Origin: Methylophilaceae bacterium UBA6140
GTDB lineage: Bacteria > Pseudomonadota > Gammaproteobacteria > Burkholderiales > Methylophilaceae
Length of the DNA stretch: 6,312 nt
Direction: 5' to 3'
NCBI GenBank assembly: GCA_002423265.1
Contig: DIVE01000144.1
Location: forward strand, 1,734 to 8,045
The notes below the pieces were generated by a model. That model ran no database searches. It had not been told where the DNA came from and saw only the letters and a program-made list of their open reading frames with translations. How positions within the stretch are numbered: the stretch's first letter is position 1; each line of letters begins with the position of its first letter. The translations under genes were made by a program, and so were the position numbers. Shown here piece after piece: positions 1-6,312 of the stretch.

Positions 1-1085
1 AGAACGACATCAAGCGCGTGGTTGCTTATTCCACCCTGTCGCAGCTTGGTTATATGACGGTCGCGCTCGGCGTCTCGGCCTATTCGGTCGCCATGTTTCA
101 CCTGATGACCCACGCTTTCTTCAAGGCATTGCTGTTCCTTGCTGCCGGTTCCGTCATCATGGCCATGCATCATGATCAGGATATCCGCAACATGGGCGGC
201 CTGCGCAAGTACATGCCGATCACCTGGATCACCTCGCTGATCGGTTCGCTGGCGCTGATCGGTACGCCGCTGTTCTCCGGCTTCTACTCCAAGGATTCCA
301 TCATCGAGGCGGTCAAGTATTCCGACATCGCCGGTAGCGGTTTCGCCTATTTTGCCGTGCTGTCTGGCGTATTCGTCACCGCCTTCTATTCTTTCCGCAT
401 GTATTTCCTTGTCTTCCACAGCAAGGAGCGCTGGATGGAAGCCAAGCCGCATGATGCGCATCATGACGACCACGCGCATGACGAACATCACGGCCTTGCG
501 CCGCATGAAAAACCGCACGAGCAGAAATGGGTGGTGACCCTGCCGCTGGTATTGCTGGCGATCCCATCCATCTTCATCGGTTACATCGCCATTGAGCCCA
601 TGCTGTTCGGTGACTTTTTCAAGGGTGTGATCCATGTCGATCAGGCCGCGCATCCGGCCATGAGCGTGCTCGCCAGCCATTTCCACGGCGCGGCGGCGAT
701 GGCCCTGCACGGTCTGCAAACCTGGCCGTTCTGGCTGGCGCTGGCGGGGGTGCTGCTTTCATGGTTGTTCTACATGAAGCGTCCGGATATCCCGGCCGCC
801 ATCAAGCAACGTTTCGATCTGATCTATCGCATTCTTGATAACAAGTACGGTTTCGACAGCTTTAACGACAAGTTCTTTGCTGCCGGTTCGCGCTGGCTCG
901 GCGACAAGTTGTGGCAGATCGGTGACGTCAGGCTGATCGACGGCGCAGTGGTCAACGGCACCGCAAGACTGATTGGCCGCATCGCGGGCGTTGTGCGACA
1001 GCTGCAATCCGGACTGATTTACCATTACGCCTTTGCCATGATCATAGGCGCATTCCTATTACTCACCTTCTTCATGAAGGTATAA
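1..1085 (+). CDS. nuoL: NADH-quinone oxidoreductase subunit L (complex I), 5'-truncated by window
   Basis: This is the C-terminal half of NuoL, the most distal proton-channel subunit of complex I in the inner membrane. The reading frame is already open at nt 3 (codons for NDIKR) and runs into the window from upstream, so the GTG at 18 is an internal Val and not a start. With that Val as residue 1, the signature FHLMTHAFFKALLF carries H28, H32 and K36, matching E. coli H334, H338 and K342 in spacing. SGFYSKD supplies K92, the likely equivalent of E. coli K399 in the broken helix TM12. A His-rich cytoplasm- or periplasm-facing loop lies at about 143-168. Residues of about 280-332 form the long amphipathic lateral helix that clamps NuoM and NuoN, followed by a final membrane helix (333-352). 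The family is usually 610-690 residues, so roughly half is visible. It ends 7 nt before nuoM. Identification is secure. Confidence 0.97.
   Translation, partial: NDIKRVVAYSTLSQLGYMTVALGVSAYSVAMFHLMTHAFFKALLFLAAGSVIMAMHHDQDIRNMGGLRKYMPITWITSLIGSLALIGTPLFSGFYSKDSIIEAVKYSDIAGSGFAYFAVLSGVFVTAFYSFRMYFLVFHSKERWMEAKPHDAHHDDHAHDEHHGLAPHEKPHEQKWVVTLPLVLLAIPSIFIGYIAIEPMLFGDFFKGVIHVDQAAHPAMSVLASHFHGAAAMALHGLQTWPFWLALAGVLLSWLFYMKRPDIPAAIKQRFDLIYRILDNKYGFDSFNDKFFAAGSRWLGDKLWQIGDVRLIDGAVVNGTARLIGRIAGVVRQLQSGLIYHYAFAMIIGAFLLLTFFMKV
450..521 (+). other. His-rich loop encoded within nuoL
   Basis: Nine histidines occur within 23 residues (145-167, counting from the Val codon at 18), interspersed with Asp, Glu and Lys, between two hydrophobic segments of NuoL. 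Seen directly in the translation. Loops rich in His at this place are known in NuoL of several proteobacteria, while E. coli NuoL has a shorter one. The composition could bind divalent metal or buffer protons, but no function is established here. Confidence 0.8.
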
Positions 1086-1092
1086 AAAGAAC

Positions 1093-2586
1093 ATGATGAC
1101 TGACTTACCGATTATCAGCCTTGCCATCTGGGTGCCGATTCTGGCGGGTATCGCCGTGCTTTTCACCGGCGACGACAGGCGCGCCTGTCTGGCCCGCTGG
1201 ATGGCGCTGGCGGGTTCCATTGCAGGTTTCCTCGTGACCTTGCCGCTGTATACCGAATTCAACTTCGCCGACGGCGGCTTCCAGTTCCAGGAGCGCTTGA
1301 GCTGGATTCCGGCATTCAATATCCATTATCACCTGGGTGTCGATGGCATCTCGGTCCCGCTGATCCTGCTGACCAGTTTCATTACGATGGTTGTCGTTGT
1401 TGCCGGTTGGGAGGTGATCGAGAAGCGCGTGGCACAGTACATGGCGTCCTTCCTTATCATGTCGGGGCTGATGATCGGCGTTTTCAGCGCGCTCGATGCG
1501 ATTCTCTATTATGTTTTCTGGGAAGCGATGCTGATCCCGATGTTCCTCGTCATCGGCATCTGGGGTGGACAGAACCGTGTCTACGCAACCATCAAGTTTT
1601 TCCTCTACACCCTGCTCGGTTCGCTGCTGATGCTGGTCGCCTTCATTTATCTCTATCATCAGACCGACAGTTTCGCGCTGGTTGATTACTACCGGTTGCC
1701 ACTGGCTTTGCCGGTACAGGTGCTGATCTTCCTTGCCTTCTTCATGGCATTCGCAGTCAAGATTCCGATGTGGCCGGTGCATACCTGGTTGCCCGATGCG
1801 CACGTTGAGGCGCCGACCGGCGGTTCCGTCGTGCTGGCGGCGATCATGCTGAAGCTCGGTGCCTACAGCTTCCTGCGCTTCGCCATGCCGATCGCGCCGG
1901 ATGCCGCACATTATCTGGCCGGCTTCATGATTACGCTGTCCCTGATCTCCATCGTCTACATTGCCTTTGTTGCGCTGGTGCAGAAAGACATGAAGAAGCT
2001 GATCGCTTATTCGTCGATCTCGCACATGGGCTTTGTCACGCTCGGCATGTTCATTTTCAATCCGCTCGGCATGGAAGGCGCGATCGTGCAGATGATCTCG
2101 CACGGCTTCATTTCCGGCGCAATGTTCCTTTGCGTAGGCGTTTTATATGACCGCATGCATTCGCGCCAGATCGCCGATTACGGCGGCGTCGCCAATACCA
2201 TGCCGACTTTTGCCGCCTTTGCCGTATTGTTTGCCATGGCCAACGCCGGTTTGCCCGGCACGTCCGGCTTCGTCGGTGAATTCCTCGTCATCCTTGGCGC
2301 CTTGCAGGTTAATTTCTGGTACGCATTCCTCGCAGCATTGACGCTGATCTTCGGTGCTGCCTATACCTTGTGGATGGTGAAGCGTGTGTTCTACGGCGAG
2401 ATCGCCAATCAGCAGGTTGCAGCGCTGAAAGACCTCAGCAAACGCGAGTTCTTCATACTGGCAGTATTGGCACTGCTGGTCATCGGTTTCGGCGTCTATC
2501 CAGCCCCGATCACCGAATTGACCAACGCCAGCGTTAGCCAGTTGCTGTCACACCTCGCGCAGAGCAAGCTGCCGGCCGGATACTGA
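1093..2586 (+). CDS. nuoM: NADH-quinone oxidoreductase subunit M (complex I)
   Basis: NuoM is the middle antiporter-like proton channel of the complex I membrane arm. The 497-residue product matches the family length (E. coli about 509) and is hydrophobic throughout, consistent with about 14 membrane helices. Key residues are visible: E144 in YVFWEAMLIPM (E. coli E144, TM5), K223 in AVKIPMWPVHTWLPDAH (E. coli K234, TM7), K254 in IMLKLGAY (E. coli K265, TM8) and E396 in SGFVGEFLVI (E. coli E407, TM12, where NuoL and NuoN have Lys). The paralogue motif KDMKKLIAYSSISHMG is at 298-313. The start ATG at 1093 is immediately followed by a second ATG at 1096; either could be used, with a weak AAAGAA purine tract just upstream. 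It lies 7 nt after nuoL and 14 nt before nuoN, so translational coupling is likely. Confidence 0.98.
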   Translation: MMTDLPIISLAIWVPILAGIAVLFTGDDRRACLARWMALAGSIAGFLVTLPLYTEFNFADGGFQFQERLSWIPAFNIHYHLGVDGISVPLILLTSFITMVVVVAGWEVIEKRVAQYMASFLIMSGLMIGVFSALDAILYYVFWEAMLIPMFLVIGIWGGQNRVYATIKFFLYTLLGSLLMLVAFIYLYHQTDSFALVDYYRLPLALPVQVLIFLAFFMAFAVKIPMWPVHTWLPDAHVEAPTGGSVVLAAIMLKLGAYSFLRFAMPIAPDAAHYLAGFMITLSLISIVYIAFVALVQKDMKKLIAYSSISHMGFVTLGMFIFNPLGMEGAIVQMISHGFISGAMFLCVGVLYDRMHSRQIADYGGVANTMPTFAAFAVLFAMANAGLPGTSGFVGEFLVILGALQVNFWYAFLAALTLIFGAAYTLWMVKRVFYGEIANQQVAALKDLSKREFFILAVLALLVIGFGVYPAPITELTNASVSQLLSHLAQSKLPAGY

Positions 2587-2600
2587 GACTGAGATAAATC

Positions 2601-4049
2601 ATGAGCAATATTTTTTCCGACCTCATCACCGCACTGCCCGAGATATTCGTGCTCGGCATGGCGATGTTCATACTGCTGCTGGATCTGTTCCTGAAACCGT
2701 CACAACGCGGCCTGATTTTCTGGCTGGCGCAACTGACACTGGCCGGTGCTGCAGTGATTACCATCATCACCCATACGCCGGCAGTCACTTACGCCTTTAA
2801 CGGCATGTTTGTCGATGATCCGATGTCGGACGTGCTGAAAGTGATGACCTATATCGGCACCGCCATGATGTTCGTCTACACGCGTCATTACCTCACGCTG
2901 CGCGGCATGTTCCGCGGCGAGTATTACGCGCTGGTGTTGTTCGCCATGGTCGGCATGATGGTGATGATCTCCGGCCAGAATTTCCTGACGCTTTACATGG
3001 GTCTTGAACTGCTCTCGCTCTGCCTCTATGCGCTGGTAGCGCTCGATCGCGACAATCCGCGTGCCACTGAAGCGGCGATGAAGTATTTCGTGCTTGGCGC
3101 ACTGGCTTCCGGCATGCTGCTCTACGGCATGTCCATGATCTATGGCGCGACCGGTAGTCTGAATATTGCAGAAGTTGGTCAATCCCTGACACAGGGCGCC
3201 CCCACTTACTCCATGCTGATTCTGGGCCTGGTCTTCATCGTTTCCGGTCTTGCATTCAAGCTGGGAGCGGTGCCGTTCCAGATGTGGGTGCCGGACGTCT
3301 ATCACGGTTCGCCGACGGCCATGACCATGCTGATCGGCTCGGTGCCCAAGCTGGCTGCGTTTGCCATGGTCATCCGTTTGCTGGTACAGGGCCTCTATGT
3401 GTTGGCAGTCGATTGGCAGGGCATGCTGGTCATCATGGCCGTACTGTCGATCGCCATCGGTAACGTCACCGCCATCGCACAGACCAACCTCAAGCGCATG
3501 CTGGCTTATTCCACCATCTCGCATATCGGTTTCCTCCTGTTCGGCCTCATGAGCGCCAGCATGAACGGCTTTGCCTCCGCCATGTTCTATGTCTCGGCTT
3601 ATGTGCTGATGACACTGGCCGGCTTCGGCATGATTCTGCTGCTTTCGCGCCAGGGCTTCGAGGCGGAGAATCTGGATGATCTCAAGGGCCTCAACCAGCG
3701 CAGCCCATGGAACGCCTTCCTGATGCTGATCGTCATGTTCTCGATGGCGGGTGTACCCCCGACGCTCGGCTTTTACGCCAAGTTCACCGTGCTGCAGGCC
3801 GCGCTGGAGGCGGGCTTTGTCGGTCTCGTCATCTTTGCCGTTCTGATGGCTGCCGTCGGCGCGTTCTACTATCTGCGCGTGGTCAAGCTGATGTATTTCG
3901 ACGATCCGCAGGATACCAGCCCGATTGATGCGCCCACCGGCATGCGCGTGATGCTGAGCGTCAACGCGCTGAGTTTACTGGTGCTTGGTCTGCTGCCGCA
4001 GGTGCTGATGGGCGTCGCCGCTTATGCCATGTTCTACAGCATGAATTGA
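2601..4049 (+). CDS. nuoN: NADH-quinone oxidoreductase subunit N (complex I)
   Basis: NuoN is the antiporter-like proton channel closest to the quinone-proximal part of the membrane arm. At 482 residues it equals the usual length (E. coli 485), with about 14 hydrophobic segments. Visible key residues are E136 in [15 protein letters not shown] (E. coli E133), K161 in [12 protein letters not shown] (E. coli K158), K220 in [19 protein letters not shown] (E. coli K217), K250 in GSVPKLAAF (E. coli K247) and K394 in LGFYAKF (E. coli K395). The paralogue motif [16 protein letters not shown] is at 295-310. A GAGA at 2591-2594 may serve as a weak ribosome binding site for the ATG at 2601. It is the last canonical nuo gene and ends 7 nt before the small membrane protein gene. 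Nothing is missing or frameshifted. Confidence 0.98.
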   Translation: MSNIFSDLITALPEIFVLGMAMFILLLDLFLKPSQRGLIFWLAQLTLAGAAVITIITHTPAVTYAFNGMFVDDPMSDVLKVMTYIGTAMMFVYTRHYLTLRGMFRGEYYALVLFAMVGMMVMISGQNFLTLYMGLELLSLCLYALVALDRDNPRATEAAMKYFVLGALASGMLLYGMSMIYGATGSLNIAEVGQSLTQGAPTYSMLILGLVFIVSGLAFKLGAVPFQMWVPDVYHGSPTAMTMLIGSVPKLAAFAMVIRLLVQGLYVLAVDWQGMLVIMAVLSIAIGNVTAIAQTNLKRMLAYSTISHIGFLLFGLMSASMNGFASAMFYVSAYVLMTLAGFGMILLLSRQGFEAENLDDLKGLNQRSPWNAFLMLIVMFSMAGVPPTLGFYAKFTVLQAALEAGFVGLVIFAVLMAAVGAFYYLRVVKLMYFDDPQDTSPIDAPTGMRVMLSVNALSLLVLGLLPQVLMGVAAYAMFYSMN

Positions 4050-4056
4050 GTCAATT
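4044..4056. repeat. Short perfect inverted repeat across the nuoN stop and the next start
   Basis: The 13 bases AATTGAGTCAATT form a perfect inverted repeat with 6-nt arms around a single central base. It includes the nuoN stop codon and ends directly against the ATG at 4057. The arms are AT-rich and a one-base loop cannot fold stably in RNA, so it is not a terminator. It could be an operator-like site, but a match of this size is expected by chance about once or twice in a window this long. Confidence 0.35.
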
Positions 4057-4350
4057 ATGACGACACTCGTACTGCTGTTGCTCGCATTGCTGGTTGCCAA
4101 CCTGCCCTGGTTGTCCAACCGGCTGTTTTTTGTCATTCCGCTTAAACAGCAACCCAAGTCGCTGGCCTGGTGTCTGTTTGAACTGGTGGTGCTGTATTTT
4201 GTCATGGGCGCCATCGCCTTTTACACCGAGCGTGCCGTTATGGGGCAGTCGGCTCCGCAAAACTGGGAGTTCTACGCAGTCACGGGCAGCCTGTTCCTGG
4301 TATTCGCCTTTCCCGGTTTTGTCTATCGCTATTTCTGGCAGCGCAGCTGA
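4057..4350 (+). CDS. DUF2818 family small inner-membrane protein
   Basis: A 97-residue, very hydrophobic protein with three predicted membrane helices at about 2-20, 38-55 and 72-92. Features typical of the DUF2818 family are ANLPW at 14-18, the basic IPLKQQPKS segment at 27-35, a conserved Glu in the second helix (E42 in LFELVVLYF), WEFYAV at 70-75 and FPGFVYRYFW at 85-94. The family has no established function. From memory, it is found mainly in betaproteobacteria directly after nuoN, and that is its place here, 7 nt after the stop. That conserved position makes an accessory or assembly role in complex I a reasonable guess, though unproven. The ribosome binding site is weak (GAG at 4048-4050 overlapping the nuoN stop), which favours translational coupling to nuoN. 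Family assignment is by recalled motif pattern and is fairly sure. Confidence 0.88.
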   Translation: MTTLVLLLLALLVANLPWLSNRLFFVIPLKQQPKSLAWCLFELVVLYFVMGAIAFYTERAVMGQSAPQNWEFYAVTGSLFLVFAFPGFVYRYFWQRS

Positions 4351-4363
4351 TAGCAGAATTTCT

Positions 4364-4368
4364 GGAGG
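4364..4368 (+). promoter_or_regulatory. Strong Shine-Dalgarno site for the lipoprotein gene
   Basis: GGAGG sits 9 nt before the ATG at 4378, in the 27-nt gap after the DUF2818 stop codon. It is the best ribosome binding site in the window; the other genes have weak ones and sit close enough for coupling. It fixes the start of the lipoprotein gene and suggests that this gene is translated independently of its upstream neighbours. Confidence 0.8.
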
Positions 4369-4377
4369 CCACTTGAC

Positions 4378-5292
4378 ATGAAGCTCTCGAACTCGCCGGT
4401 CAAATCCATCCTCGCCTTTGTCGTTCTTGCACTGTTTGCCTCCGTGCTGGCAGCCTGCAGCATGCCGAAGAATCTCTTGCCAGACAGCATCATGCCGGAT
4501 GCCGAATTCAACACCTTGATGGTGGAAGCGGATGCGGCCATGCACGACGCCAAATGGGATCTGGCGCTCAACAAGTTGCAGCAGGCGGGCGGACTCCGGC
4601 CGGACGATCTTTCCGTCAAGCTCAAACAGGGCCAGGTCTATCAGAACAGCGGCCGCCTCGCCATGGCACACAATGCCTATCAGCAAATCATCGATGTTGA
4701 GGCCAGCGCCAAGGGCAAAAATCTCGACATCGTACAAAAGGCCAAGCGCTATCAGGCCAAGCTCGGTTTTGCACCGCTCGATGCAGTCGGCATTGCCCGG
4801 GAAACGCCGGCTTCTGCGGCGGCGTCGGCAACCGGTGAACAGGCCGCAGTGGCAGAAACCAGACCGGCCGACCTGCCGGTTGCCGTTGAAACCCCTGCAG
4901 TGTTGCCGCCGGTAGCCGCAGAAGTACCGCCGGCGCAGAACACGGCTGATGCCGATCAGGCGCAGATCGAGGAGCGCATTCAGGCCTGGGCGCTGGCCTG
5001 GGAGCAGAAGCGCATCACTGATTATTACAGCTTCTATGTGGCCGATTTTCGCGGCGATTATGCCAGCCATGCCGCATGGCGCAAGCAGCGCAATGACCGC
5101 ATCATGGGCGCAGCCGATATCCGCATCCGGCTCGATGAACTCAAGGTCGAGCTGCAGGATGCGGAAAATGCCGTTGCCGGCTTCCGGCAGACTTACCAGT
5201 CTGCCAGCCTGACGGATGTCGGCATCAAGACCTTGCGGCTGAAGAAAGTCGGCGGTGTCTGGTTGATCGCCGTCGAACAGTTCCGCAAGTAG
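4378..5292 (+). CDS. Predicted outer-membrane lipoprotein with TPR-like region and NTF2-like (Cds6-type) C-terminal domain
   Basis: A 304-residue exported protein. Residues 1-26 are a lipoprotein signal peptide: basic N-terminus (K2, K9), hydrophobic core, then lipobox LAAC with the acceptor Cys at 27. Ser at position +2 predicts sorting to the outer membrane. Residues of about 42-131 are helical and resemble one to three TPR units (DAKWDLALNKLQQA, then SGRLAMAHNAYQQII, then KAKRYQAKLGF). Residues of about 139-195 are an Ala/Pro/Glu-rich, probably flexible linker. Residues of about 196-304 look like an NTF2/SnoaL-like fold of the type found at the C-terminus of Cds6-family proteins: IQAWALAWEQ, YYSFYVADF, W234 with R238 and R241, FRQTYQS and the terminal KTLRL...W295LIAVEQF. 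In the family this domain often accompanies L,D-transpeptidases, but no transpeptidase domain is present here. An envelope role, perhaps protein-protein contact, is inferred; the exact function is unknown. It lies 27 nt after DUF2818 and 11 nt before the Nudix gene. Confidence 0.8.
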   Translation: MKLSNSPVKSILAFVVLALFASVLAACSMPKNLLPDSIMPDAEFNTLMVEADAAMHDAKWDLALNKLQQAGGLRPDDLSVKLKQGQVYQNSGRLAMAHNAYQQIIDVEASAKGKNLDIVQKAKRYQAKLGFAPLDAVGIARETPASAAASATGEQAAVAETRPADLPVAVETPAVLPPVAAEVPPAQNTADADQAQIEERIQAWALAWEQKRITDYYSFYVADFRGDYASHAAWRKQRNDRIMGAADIRIRLDELKVELQDAENAVAGFRQTYQSASLTDVGIKTLRLKKVGGVWLIAVEQFRK

Positions 5293-5303
5293 CTAGGCTG
5301 ATC

Positions 5304-5867
5304 ATGGATCGCGATGCGCTGACCGAAACCTGTCTTGCCGCGTATGTCATTCCCGGCACCAGATTTCTCGACGTCAGACGCGATACCGTCTGCCTGCCCA
5401 GCGGTCGTGAAGGTGAGCGCGAATACATCGTGCATCCCGGGGCCGTGCTCGTGCTGCCGTTGCTGGATGACGGCAGACTGGTGCTGGAGCGGCAGTTCCG
5501 CTATCCGCTGAAGCAGGTGTTCATCGAGCTCCCGGCCGGCAAGATCGACCCGCAGGAGGCGCCGCTCGTCACCGGGCAGCGTGAGCTGCTGGAAGAAACC
5601 GGCTATCAGGCCGCTGAGTGGATACGGCTTGGCGCTTTCCATCCCTGCATCGGCTATTCGGACGAAATCATCCACATCTATCTGGCGCGCGGTCTGCAAG
5701 CCGGGCAGCACAAGCGCGACAGCGACGAGGCCTTGGTGCTGTTCGAAGCCGGTCTCGACGATTGTTTCGCCATGGTGCAACGCGGCGAAATCACGGACGG
5801 CAAGACCATCGTCGCGCTCTACTGGCTGGAAAAATACCTGCAAGGGCTATGGCTGCCGCAAACCTGA
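5304..5867 (+). CDS. Nudix hydrolase, probable ADP-ribose pyrophosphatase
   Basis: A 187-residue soluble cytoplasmic enzyme. The Nudix box Gx5Ex7REUxEExGU is complete at 79-101: G79, E85, R93, E94, E97, E98 and G100, with Tyr at 101 where an aliphatic residue is most common; Tyr here is frequent in ADP-ribose enzymes. Upstream are the family features HPGAVLVLPLLDDGRLVLERQFRYP and FIELPAGK. Downstream, AFHPCIGYSDEIIHIYLARGL matches the substrate-specificity segment of the NudF/ADPRase subgroup. Such enzymes split ADP-ribose into AMP and ribose 5-phosphate using Mg2+, and so clear a reactive product of NAD breakdown. Other nucleoside diphosphate sugars cannot be excluded as substrate. The start ATG at 5304 has a weak AGG at 5295-5297. 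It lies 11 nt after the lipoprotein gene, and its last 19 nt overlap the following gene in another frame. In betaproteobacteria a Nudix gene near nuoN/DUF2818 is, as I recall, a recurrent arrangement. Confidence 0.92.
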   Translation: MDRDALTETCLAAYVIPGTRFLDVRRDTVCLPSGREGEREYIVHPGAVLVLPLLDDGRLVLERQFRYPLKQVFIELPAGKIDPQEAPLVTGQRELLEETGYQAAEWIRLGAFHPCIGYSDEIIHIYLARGLQAGQHKRDSDEALVLFEAGLDDCFAMVQRGEITDGKTIVALYWLEKYLQGLWLPQT

Positions 5868-6312
5868 ACCAGGATGTGCTGATCGTCGGTTGCGGCGACC
5901 TCGGCAGTGCCGTTGCCCGCCACTTGATGGCAGCAGGCGTCCGCGTCAGCGGTACGCGCCGAAGCAGTAGCGAGCTGCCGGAAGGCGTTGATTTCATTCA
6001 ACTGGATGTCACCGACCCCGCCAGCGTAAGCCGGCTCTCCCATCTTCATCCCGGCTTGCTGCTTTATTGCGTGGCCGCCAGCGCACAGACCGACGACAAC
6101 TACAAGGCGCATTATGTCGACGGTTTGCGCAATGTCTTGCAGGCCTTGCAACCGGCGCATAGTCTGCGCCATGTGTTTTTTGTTTCCAGTACGCGGGTGT
6201 ACGGCCAGAGCGGCGACATGCTGCTGGATGAAATGACCGCGCCGGTCCCGGCCGATTTCGGCGGCAAGCGTCTGCTGGAAGCGGAGGCCGTGCTTGCAGA
6301 GATGCAGATGCC
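5849..6312 (+). CDS. Atypical SDR / NAD-dependent epimerase-like protein (YeeZ-like), 3'-truncated by window
   Basis: The first 154 complete codons of an open frame that runs off the window. The N-terminus is a Rossmann fold: a beta strand DVLIVGCGDLG with G14, G16 and G19 forming GxGxxG, then an alpha helix and a strand ending in GTRR (35-38), where Arg residues after the second strand suggest NADP rather than NAD. LLYCVAA (about 70-76) and VFFVSSTRVYGQSG (about 109-121) are typical of the extended SDR/epimerase superfamily and especially of E. coli YeeZ-like proteins. The usual catalytic YxxxK is not seen: the matching segment reads DFGGK (136-140), with Lys but no Tyr. The ATG at 5849 lies inside the Nudix gene, giving a 19-nt overlap; AAGGG at 5842-5846 is rather close to it. 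A GTG at 5876 would be an alternative start but would trim the first strand. The substrate is unknown. Confidence 0.85.
   Translation, partial: MAAANLNQDVLIVGCGDLGSAVARHLMAAGVRVSGTRRSSSELPEGVDFIQLDVTDPASVSRLSHLHPGLLLYCVAASAQTDDNYKAHYVDGLRNVLQALQPAHSLRHVFFVSSTRVYGQSGDMLLDEMTAPVPADFGGKRLLEAEAVLAEMQM

Noticed and set aside
18..20. GTG as a start codon for nuoL
   Set aside because: The frame is open upstream and encodes NDIKR, which belongs to the conserved motif continuing across this codon, so the GTG is an internal Val.
1105..2103. 332-codon open frame on the minus strand opposite nuoM
   Set aside because: Its translation is rich in His, Gln, Arg and Asp with no recognisable domain, as is typical for the antisense of a hydrophobic membrane-protein gene in GC-rich DNA. 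nuoM on the plus strand is certain.
2700..3524. 274-codon open frame on the minus strand opposite nuoN
   Set aside because: Same low-complexity His/Gln/Arg composition, wholly inside a certain nuoN gene; a shadow.
4351..4377. Possible terminator in the largest intergenic gap
   Set aside because: No GC-rich hairpin followed by a T run is present; the gap holds a ribosome binding site instead.
4373..4378. TTGACA resembling a -35 promoter box before the lipoprotein gene
   Set aside because: It overlaps the start codon, so a promoter there would begin transcription inside the gene. No fitting -10 element was found at a useful place.
4051..5070. 339-codon open frame on the minus strand across the DUF2818 and lipoprotein genes
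   Set aside because: It covers two well-supported plus-strand genes, with no family motif and no good start context. The lipobox, ribosome binding site and domain pattern support the plus strand.
5193..5843. 216-codon open frame on the minus strand opposite the Nudix gene
   Set aside because: The plus strand holds a complete Nudix box; the antisense product has no recognisable features.
5988..6001. FNR-like box (TTGAT-N4-TTCAA, one mismatch from the consensus)
   Set aside because: It lies inside the coding sequence of the SDR-like gene with one half-site imperfect, so it is most simply a chance match.

Overview
The window is a chromosomal segment carrying the 3' end of a 14-subunit respiratory complex I (nuo) operon and four genes that follow it on the same strand. 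The protein sequences, a DUF2818-type gene directly after nuoN, and a moderately high GC content all point to a betaproteobacterium. The order is uncertain: Burkholderiales and Nitrosomonadales-like groups are both plausible. All seven genes are on the + strand with gaps of 7 to 27 nt or a short overlap. I see no convincing terminator or internal promoter, so the whole window reads as one probable transcript.

Layout: nuoL (5' end cut by the window, to 1085), nuoM (1093-2586), nuoN (2601-4049), a small three-helix membrane protein of the DUF2818 family (4057-4350), a lipoprotein with a TPR-like region, an Ala/Pro linker and an NTF2-like C-terminal domain (4378-5292), a Nudix hydrolase of the ADP-ribose pyrophosphatase type (5304-5867), and an atypical SDR/NAD-dependent epimerase-like protein related to YeeZ (5849 to the window end, 3' cut). 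There is no gene-free stretch longer than 27 nt.

NuoL, NuoM and NuoN are the three Mrp-antiporter-like subunits that form the distal membrane arm and proton channels of complex I. All key charged residues that can be checked are present, so the complex should be functional. The DUF2818 protein is of unknown function; its position suggests, but does not prove, a link to complex I. The Nudix enzyme would degrade ADP-ribose, a breakdown product of NAD, and the SDR-like protein has a dinucleotide-binding motif, so a loose NAD theme runs through the tail of the operon. The lipoprotein is the least expected member and probably acts in the cell envelope.

No mobile element, RNA gene, CRISPR array or phage feature was found. 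The region is mostly well-conserved housekeeping sequence. The points most worth a second look are the DUF2818 gene, the lipoprotein placed inside the nuo tail, and the unusual active site of the SDR-like protein.
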